Shown here piece after piece: positions 57,103 through 64,000 of a DNA stretch of 64,000 nucleotides. The stretch lies in NCBI RefSeq assembly GCF_030272615.1, contig NC_081412.1, forward strand, positions 346,028,169 to 346,092,168. The letters are read 5' to 3'. Every line of letters starts with the position of its first letter. Positions within the stretch are counted from its first letter, which is position 1. The stretch comes from Cryptomeria japonica (Eukaryota > Streptophyta > Pinopsida > Cupressales > Cupressaceae). The notes under the pieces were generated by a model. That model worked only from the letters and a program-made list of their open reading frames with translations. It did not search any database and had not been told where the DNA came from. A program made the translations under genes and the position numbers.

Positions 57103-58135
57103 ATGAGTTTTGTTACCTTTAATCTTACCCTTAATCCTACATTCAATATTCCAATGAGAAGAAGTTATATACTTAGGGCTTCCCAAGTTTTAAACACTAA
57201 GGATATGGAGCCTTATTTGACTAACATTTTCCATATGAATGTTGGTGCTTCCTCTAATCTAACAAATGACATCACATATTTGAGCCATTCACCTCATACT
57301 TCTCATGATAAGGATGAATCACTAACTAGGGTTACTATTGACCAATTGGAAAAGAGTGATAATGAGTTTGAAAATCTTCAACAATGGATGGGTCAACAAT
57401 ACCTGAATAGTGAGGCAATCCCCTTGATTGAAGGATGGAAAATAATGGTTCGAAGTGATAAAATAGGTGTGGATTTTTTGTGTGGCCTTGCTCATATTTT
57501 TTTAAACTAATATTATACCAATCAAAATTGTGTTGAAGTTAACCATTCAATCCACTAGCCAAGTTAACCATTCCATTCCTATGCCTAAATCTTTACCTAT
57601 TGTGCCTACAATCACATCTTCTATCATGACGACTTCCACACAAAATGTTAATCCTACACATGTTAGTCATGGAGGCAATCCTATTAATCAATATTCTTAC
57701 ATACCTCCTTCAATGAGTCTTCCATTTTTTTCACAACCATCTCCCATACCAACATACCATAATGTTCCCCCTCCTTATTCCCAACCTCCACTTACAATAA
57801 TTTTACTCCTCCATCACAATCCAATATATCCAATTCTAATCCATCCACTGAAGCAACTATCAATAACCTAGCTAAAAAAATTTCATCCTTACAACACTAA
57901 TTGGCTTCTTTAACTCAATCCAAATTCAATGTTCCCACATTTGATGTAGCATCCCACTATCTGATGAGATTGTCTATGTGGTTCCTCCTAAGAATATAGG
58001 AATTCCCCAATTAGAGTTATACTATGGAAAAGTTGACCTCTTGACTCATGTGAAGACATTTCAAACCTTGTGTAGTGCTTTGTCTCATGATCAAAGATTC
58101 ATGGCAAAACTATTTACCCAAACCTTTAGAGATAA
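57103..58135 (+). pseudogene. Element E gag, 5' part
   Basis: First ATG at 57103 (frame open from 57097). Open to 57510, with a polar, Ser/Asn-rich N-terminus. It continues in another frame as a Pro/Ser-rich stretch (57530-57871) and ends with the capsid words YYGKVDLLTHVKTFQTLCSA and RFMAKLFTQTFRD (about 58015-58135), like Ty3/gypsy gag. The sequence is interrupted at GATAA (58131-58135) by a solo LTR and resumes at 59368 with DKALQWYCSL. Several frameshifts. Moderately sure of a gypsy gag. Confidence 0.65.
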
Positions 58136-59367
58136 TGATAAATACTAAGAGGGGGGAGGCGGGGGAGGGGGGGGGTGTGTGAATTAGTATACCAAAAAAT
58201 ACTGAACTTAAACACTTAAACAATTTAGTAGTAAACCGATATAATAGTTTTACTAACAAACCGGTTAACACAAATGCAAACCAAACAACAAATAAGGCAT
58301 TCACCCATAGAAGCACAATCATCATAACACGAGATTTTGATGTGGAAACCCAAATGGGAAAAACCACGGTGAGATGAAACTCACAAGTAACTATCTACAG
58401 AATAGTAACCAGACTGGTTAAGGTTAGACCAGTTAAGGTCATACAATATTCTTTACCAGAATAGACCCTGTTAGGAATCTCAATCTCTATTAGGAGATAA
58501 GTTCGATTAAAGACTACCTTGTGAGAGGATTTCAGATCCATAGTTGTGAACCACCTTGTTAGAGGATTTACAAAGGCTTTGCCAGGCCTAACCGGTTAAG
58601 AGTTTCAGACTTGTCGAAGATGTGAGTAATCAACAAGTGAGTGATCTAAATACTAGCACAGTATGCTTGGTTAGATCCTTGATAGCTCATTGTTAAGGCA
58701 TTTCAACATTACTTCAGTCTTCAAAATCTCCACACTCTATTTCTTCACATAGACCTAATCTTCTTTTGTGATCACACATGCAAAACCTCATCAACCACAC
58801 AAAACCCTAACAACTACTAAAACCCTAGACATGATGTCCTTATAAAGGAATCTGATTTCAAGTCAATCCAATAGGATTACATTGCAAGCTCCTAGGTTTA
58901 GTGCATCTGGACACATTTGGTAACACAACACAGAATCACTGCCAAAGTGTCGGTGGATGATAACTCATCACAAAAATAATACCGATTGGTAACTCATCAC
59001 AGAGTAATACCGGTTCATATAATTACCTATTACCGGTTCACATATTTTACCGATTACTGGTTCACACATTTTTACCAATTACCGGTTTGTCAAAATGAAG
59101 ACTGGGAAAAATGATAACAACCACTTTGTTTCTTCGTACCGCTTTGGGATCCTTGAACCCCTTGAGGTCTTCATACCGCTTGGGTCTTCATATCGCTTGA
59201 GATCGGTAAACACTTTTTGCAAAACACCGATAGTCTAAAGACTATAATACATAATACCGGTTGGAACAAATACCGGTTGAGCATAACTCATACATACAAA
59301 AAGTGATCTCAAAGCAAGTGTGTGTCCATCAATGACAATCACAACATCATCATCAAAAATGCCAACA
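58136..59367 (-). repeat. Solo LTR of a Ty1/copia element, inserted in gag of E
   Basis: 1232 bp. Plus strand starts TGATAAATACTAAGAGGGGG and ends AAAATGCCAACA, so on the minus strand it runs from TGTTGGCATTTT to TTATCA. Perfect TSD GATAA at 58131-58135 and 59368-59372. No internal region or second LTR, so unequal recombination between LTRs removed it. It shares GGAAACCCAAATGGGAAAAA and CCACGGTG with the LTRs of C and D, and has dense ACCGGTT words (about 58970-59290) and a G-rich stretch near 58150. Confidence 0.9.
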
Positions 59368-60266
59368 GATAAAGCCTTGCAATGGTATTGTTCTTTGTCT
59401 CCTTATTTGATTGTTTCTTTTTAACAATTGGATAATGATTTCATTCAACAATTTCAAAATAACATTGGTCCTAAGACTACTTTGATTGATTTGATTCATT
59501 ATAAGCAAGGAGTTAAAGAAAAAGTGAATAATTTTATTGGTAGATATAAACATTCGCATTCACAAATTGATTATCTTGTGCCTAATCATGATGTTCAAAG
59601 AATTTTATTGCTAATTTACAAAAGGATATAAGAGATAAGCTTCTATTTTTTAATTTTACTTATTCAAGCAATTGTGTGCACTGCTTCATAATTATCAACT
59701 TCAAGTGAGTCAATTTGAATCATCATCTTCAATGGATTTGGTTGATAAGAATGAGAGTGATCAACGATTGTTTATGAAGTTCAAACCCAACAAAGGTTTC
59801 ATCAAGATAAATGACAACATCAACATTCAAGTGGCAGTCATGACTCCTTTATCCAAATACTTCAGAAAAGAATTAACTCCTCTTTTTGAGTCTTTGCATA
59901 GTATAATTTTGATGTTGATGAATGCTAATGTGTTGCAACTTCCTCCTATCAAACAAATTGACCACTTCAAACTATTTCCAAATTCCCATTATCCTAAAGC
60001 TTTTTGTTAATATCATTGCCAACCAGGTCATGACACTAAGAAATGCTATCAATTGTGGAATAAGATTCAAGAATTTAATGATAATAATAATATATCTATA
60101 GTTGACGTGAAGAAAAAAGGGAATAAGTGTATAGCTCCTCCTAACCAAATCCTCCAAATATTCACCAATCTATTGCCTTCTCATTCTACCAATATTGTTT
60201 AGATCGAGCCACTTGCTTTCTCCCCTAATGACCTTAGTCTAGAATCTAGTAATGTTGTGAACCTTA
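59368..60266 (+). pseudogene. Element E gag, 3' part with knuckle-like motif
   Basis: Resumes with DKALQWYCSL, then DNDFIQQFQNNIGPKT and VKEKVNNFIGRYKHSHSQID (about 59425-59560), as in gypsy gags. After frame changes, a segment at 59672-60010 contains LFMKFKPNKGF and then YHCQPGHDTKKCYQLWNKI (about 60007-60065), the YHxxxGHxTxxC knuckle also seen in element B. Stops and frameshifts throughout. Confidence 0.65.
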
Positions 60267-60626
60267 TTGACAAACCTTAAACCTACAAAAGACCTATTTG
60301 ATCCTAGTGAGACTATTTTTGCACTTGATGGCCCATTATATATTATTGCAAAGATAAAAGATAAACTCTCACAAGGGGTTCTCATTAATCCAATATGTAT
60401 GGTAAATGTGATTACTAAAGAACATATTTTTACTCAACAATTGCATCAAGTAACATTTAATAAATCTGATGTTATGGTTAAGGTGTATGATGTTTTTTCT
60501 TGTCCTACGATTGGTTCTATTACTTTTCCCATTGAGGTTGGTATTAAGTGCTTAGATGACACCTTTGTTCTGATTAATAAGAAAAACAGGTTTTTAAGAC
60601 CCGAAACCTTTAACAAAGGAGATTAA
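60267..60626 (+). pseudogene. Element E protease-like segment
   Basis: Open 119-residue frame. LDGPLYIIAKIKDKLSQGVL then INPICMVNVIT resembles the retroviral-type protease region of Tat-like elements, with Asn-Pro-Ile-Cys near the place of the active-site Asp-Gly, followed by VKVYDVFSCPTIGSITFPIEV. The catalytic residues are not clear. After TAA 60624-60626 the element breaks off; no RT or integrase of E is in the window. Confidence 0.45.
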
Positions 60627-60757
60627 AAAGATCATCATAGAGTATCCAAACCATATAAAAATGGCTTACAAAATGACTGGCAATAAAGAAAGTAGACAGA
60701 AAGGACACCAAAAGATAGAAACAACAAAACAACAGAAACTAGGAAAACACTGCACAG

Positions 60758-62469
60758 TTATAGAGTCTTCAGGAGGTCCTTCACCTTAATCACTAGCTGG
60801 TCGTAGTTGGCCGCAACAGCTTTGAGTTCATCCAAGTCCTTATTTGGCTTCTTCTCCTTCTTTTTACCTCTGGTTCTTGTTCTGGGTCCTTGAACATCTC
60901 CTATGCCTTTAGTGTCAGGGTCAATTTCCAGGGTGTCCTTCTCCTCATCAAATTTGCTGATGAGGGTTTTGGTATTGCCAGCAGAGACCTTCAGAATGTT
61001 TAAGCTTTGCTCTACGATACATTTGAGACATTCCTCAATTTTTTTGACTTTATTGACAGTTTCCACCATTGTTTGATCCATAGCATTAGCATTTTCTTTC
61101 CTCTCAATTAGGTCTTTCTCGATTTTCTCAAATCTGGGGTTGAAGGAATCTCTTATATTTTCAGTTTTAGCAACAGTTTTGGTCAAATCCTCCATATAAT
61201 CTGCCATAGTCTTCCCTTCGCTAGTGCTGATAGTTTCCAGAATCTGGATTCCGTGGTTGAGCTTCTTGTTGTCCTCCACAACTTTCTTGTAACTGGTGAT
61301 TATCCATTCTATGGTGTCCATAAAACCTTTCATACCCTCAGGAGGAGGGTTTGAGGAGGGATCAATCTTATCGGAGTTGTCCTGTACCTTATTTGGGGTG
61401 TCACCAATAGTGGCTTTCTCTTCAGCCCTATGTACTTCCCCAGTGGTCACCTCCTCCAAGTTCTGGTTAGCTTCCGAAATATTTTTCTGCTTTTGTTCCT
61501 CCAGCTCCTTCACATTCTCTTCCTTTCTCTTTTGTTTGTTTCTTGTCTGAATATGTACTTTAGTTTTCTTTTTCAGTGAACCCTGGGGTTTCTCCTTCTC
61601 AGAATCTTTAGAGGCCTCCGCCTCCTCCGAGGAGCTAATCTGGAAAATTTTGCCTTTAGATTTCTTGCCCTTCAAGGAGGAAGGCCTGGTTTTCAAATGT
61701 TTCCTTTTCTTACCTACTTCAGCTTCCGAGTCATCCATACCCTCCTCAGACTTGCTCGTTGAATCACTGTCAGAACCCTTATCCAAAGAAAAAACAGTGT
61801 CCGACCCTTCCTCCTCAGACTCAGAAATAGAGGGTTGAGGGTGGGCTATTTGGTTAGCCTTGAGGTGGTCATAAATTAGAACCATTAAGCCTTGATGCAT
61901 GATAGTGTCACCCTTAGGGTTCTCTTTATGGGCCTTAATGGTGGCATTCATAGAACATAGCAGAAAATAAGGAATGTTAACTTTCTCGTCATGCCTAAAA
62001 TGATTCAGCAAAATAAAATGGTAGTCATACACTTTAGTGAATCTACCATCCAAATTAATATAGCGCATTATAACAAAAAGGACCTCCCTCCATGTTTTAA
62101 CAAAAGCCCTAGGAGGATAGTAAGTTTTACTTAACTTCACCAGGCGTTTTTTTTCTCCTTTTCAATTTTAGGATATCTTTCAATGGCTTCCTTGCTCACT
62201 TTTCTGTCTCTATAGTAGTTGCTTCCTTCCCTTCAGAGACCCGTGGCCTGAGCAATGAGGTCTTCATCTATGACGACCTACTGGTCTCCCATCTTCAAAG
62301 TGCCCTTTCTCCAATTTTTACAAAAGAAATTAGTGACTGTGGCATCCCGTCCATGGAGCCTCTCCATAAATTTTGAAAACCCGCCCTTCTGTAGAATGTT
62401 CCAGACCACCTCCTTTTGCTTCTACTCCTTACAATTGCTAGGTTCGTAGCGGCATCTATTTGCTCCCAT
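60758..62469 (-). pseudogene. Broken ORF of a plant retroelement-type protein with coiled-coil tail
   Basis: Read on the minus strand from an ATG at 62469 (MGANRCRYEP...). The N-terminal part has VVWNILQKGGFSKFMERLHG and IDEDLIAQATGL and is broken by stops near 62424, 62280 and 62190. The long open part (62140-60758, 460 residues) begins with FVKTWREVLFVIMRYINLDG and YHFILLNHFRHDEKVNIPYF, like the globular domain of plant retrotransposon accessory ORFs (Athila ORF1-like or putative plant transposon protein). It ends with acidic Ser/Glu repeats, Lys-rich stretches, a coiled coil and a basic word (RTRTRGKKKEKKP). The strand is opposite to element E, a parallel to the antisense PMD gene of B. 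The family assignment is uncertain; the ORF itself is well supported. Confidence 0.5.
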
Positions 62470-62610
62470 ATTTTCGCTATTTAGAGCTGAATGTCGAAAC
62501 TTGCAGAGAGCTTTAGACAAAGAGTTTCTCGGAGCTACCAAATTTAGCCAGAAAGCGTGGGAAGTGAATGATTGAGTGTTATAATTGTAAACTCCTAAAA
62601 TTGTCATGTC

Positions 62611-62841
62611 TAATTAAATAAATATTTTATTTATTTAATTACTTTAGCCTAATTCTTCTATTAATTAAATAAATCTTTATTTATTTAATTAATTCATTTA
62701 TCCTCTTCTAGCCTTATTTCTCATTTAAATAAATACATTTATTTATTTAAATTATCCTTTTCCTAAATTAAATAAATATTTTATTTATTTAATTATCCCA
62801 CTTCTTCTATTAATTAAATAAATATTTATTTATTTAATTAA
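62611..62841. repeat. Array of five AT-rich palindromes in U3 of element F
   Basis: Perfect inverted repeats at 62611-62641 (14-bp arms, 3-base loop), 62661-62692 (13-bp arms), 62723-62752 (12), 62766-62794 (13) and 62810-62841 (13). Arms are variants of TTAATTAAATAAA and its complement. The third unit uses ATTTAAATAAAT, altered on both arms. Spacers are pyrimidine-rich (CTTCTTCTA type). Confidence 0.92.
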
Positions 62842-62999
62842 TTCATTAACCTTTTCTACCCATGACACGTGTCATTCATCTCTTAATTCATACACTACCT
62901 ACTCCTTTCATTATTTTATTATTTCTTTTACCTACCCTCTAATCATAGCCGACCTCCTTTTACACCTCTCAATCTTATCCCTCCATTTCATATAGTGTC

Positions 63000-63009
63000 T
63001 TCTATATAA
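63000..63009 (+). promoter_or_regulatory. TATA box of element F
   Basis: CTATATAAGG, about 360 bases before the LTR end, in the expected U3/R position. Confidence 0.6.
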
Positions 63010-63367
63010 GGAGATGCTTCCTTCATTATCAAACCCTAATCATTCATCCTAATGAAAGATCTCAAGGACTTGACTACACTACGATCCTACTTGCAACCAC
63101 ATTCCGTTCTTTGTTGAGCTCTTGTGCACATAAAATCTGAGAGCAAATATATCAAGCAAGATCAATGGAGATAGGAAGAATGGAGATCCAAACCCTATTG
63201 GACATGTGATGGTATAGTCTTTGTGATTTCATTTGATTTGCATTGTCTTAGGTAATCTTCACATGTTATGGTGGATCTTTGTTGTTGTTAGGCTAGGGTT
63301 TTGTGGTTGAATTCATTTAGCCTTTCAATATCGTTATTATTGTTATCCATTTTCACCATATACATTT

Positions 63368-63385
63368 TGGCACGCCCGATGGGAC
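63368..63385 (+). promoter_or_regulatory. Element F primer binding site candidate
   Basis: TGGCACGCCCGATGGGAC, three bases after the LTR end. The form fits a primer site. The tRNA was not assigned. Confidence 0.5.
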
Positions 63386-64000
63386 TCTTGTCCCTTTTGC
63401 ATTTAACATCCTTGTTGCAGATTTTGTATTTTGAAGTTGCAGATCTGACGTTTTCGGCAGCATTTTGATATTTTCGCGTCTGCGCACTTTCGGATCGCGT
63501 TTTTGATTTTTTGGTGCATCTGTGACATCTGGAGTCGCGTCTGTGCTATTGGCAATATTTTATTTTGCAGGTTCCAGGAAAGCGTGTTTGTGTTATAAAA
63601 TCGCGTCTGCGCTATTTTTAGCCGCGTCTATGTCCAGAAGATGCATCTGCATTCTGTAATCGCGTCTGTGTCTCACAGAACCGCGTCTGTGTCACCAGGT
63701 CGCGTCTGCGTTGAGGGTAATCGCATCTGTGTTCACCAGTTTCAAATTTTGGATTTTTATTGATTCAGTTTTCGGATTTTGCATTTAGGGTTTCAGATCT
63801 GGTTTATTTTGAGCTAACATTTTCAGATCTAGCTAACGAAATTGGTGCAGCTTGTCTTGAAAGCTAAATCGTTTGGTTGAAGGCCCCTATTTTCACAAAG
63901 TCTTTTGGGTTTAAAATTTACCTAACTTGTGTGCTTGCAGGAAGGGGTGATTATTTCAAACAATCCAAACTACTAATAAATCTTTGTTGCAGGTCCTTGG
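63386..64000 (+). other. Element F 5' leader with CGCGTCT repeats
   Basis: Non-coding to the window edge. CGCGTCT occurs at 63475, 63536, 63602, 63623, 63661, 63682 and 63701, mostly as CGCGTCTGTG or CGCGTCTGCG, with decayed forms GCATCTG at about 63516, 63643 and 63723. Unusually CpG-rich for this AT-rich region. Confidence 0.75.

Larger units (their letters stand above)
62602..63364 (+). repeat. Element F 5' LTR
   Basis: About 763 bp, starting TGTCATGTCTAATT, with five AT palindromes (62611-62841), a G-box-like GACACGTGTC (about 62864), a TATA box in CTATATAAGG (about 63002) and an A/T-rich end TATACA. The three-base spacer and TGG that follow fit a primer site. The second LTR is outside the window, so the limits are from motifs only. 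Confidence 0.65.

Noticed and set aside
61296-61550. 84-residue Ser/Phe-rich plus-strand ORF
   Set aside because: Reverse of the Lys/Glu/Ser repeats of the minus-strand ORF 60758-62140.

Overview
The window is plant nuclear DNA, AT-rich and almost free of ordinary genes. It is built from LTR retrotransposons inserted into one another, with remnants of LINE and hAT elements. Plant-type features seen are an initiator-tRNA-Met primer site behind several LTRs, a chromodomain Ty3/gypsy element, a Tat-like gypsy element with two RNase H domains, Ty1/copia elements and a plant mobile domain (PMD) gene. The 1-1.9 kb LTRs, deep nesting and old decayed copies suggest a very large genome. A gymnosperm is my best guess, but this is inference.

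Left third (1-15120). An open coiled-coil reading frame enters from the left edge (to 919). After it come non-coding DNA with small repeats, a decayed hAT transposase (about 5470-6150), repeat-rich DNA (6880-9400), a probable LTR (9677-about 10480), two LINE 3' ends (11298-11925 and 14006-14985), an unrecognised 176-residue ORF (12305-12835) and a membrane-anchor first exon on the minus strand (13403-13528).

Middle and right (15121-60626) read best as one ancient element, E, expanded by later insertions. Its 5' LTR appears split into three pieces (15121-15393, 41363-42322, 56361-56423). Chromovirus A (15394-41357, TSD TCAGC) lies between pieces one and two. Copia C (42323-56355, TSD TCTAT) lies between pieces two and three. 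A is split inside its reverse transcriptase by B (about 19171-37312, minus strand), a Tat-like element with a tRNA-Lys primer site, a G-patch, two RNase H domains and a PMD gene in antisense. C is split inside its RNase H by copia D (47670-54327, minus strand, TSD GGATG). The gag of E (57103 onwards) is split by a solo LTR (58136-59367, TSD GATAA).

Right end (60627-64000). A broken minus-strand ORF with an acidic/basic and coiled-coil C-terminal half (60758-62469) is followed by the 5' LTR of another element, F (62602-63364), with five AT palindromes, a primer-site candidate and a CpG-rich repeated leader running off the window.

No element is fully intact. D is closest, with a few stops and a frameshift. 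The antisense PMD gene and most of the polyprotein of B have decayed chiefly by stop codons rather than indels, as expected for methylated, silenced DNA. The most interesting points are the antisense PMD gene with an intron-like gap, two families of LTR hairpins whose stems change in compensating ways, palindrome clusters (CGTACG) near both ends of B, and the palindrome array and CGCGTCT repeats of F.
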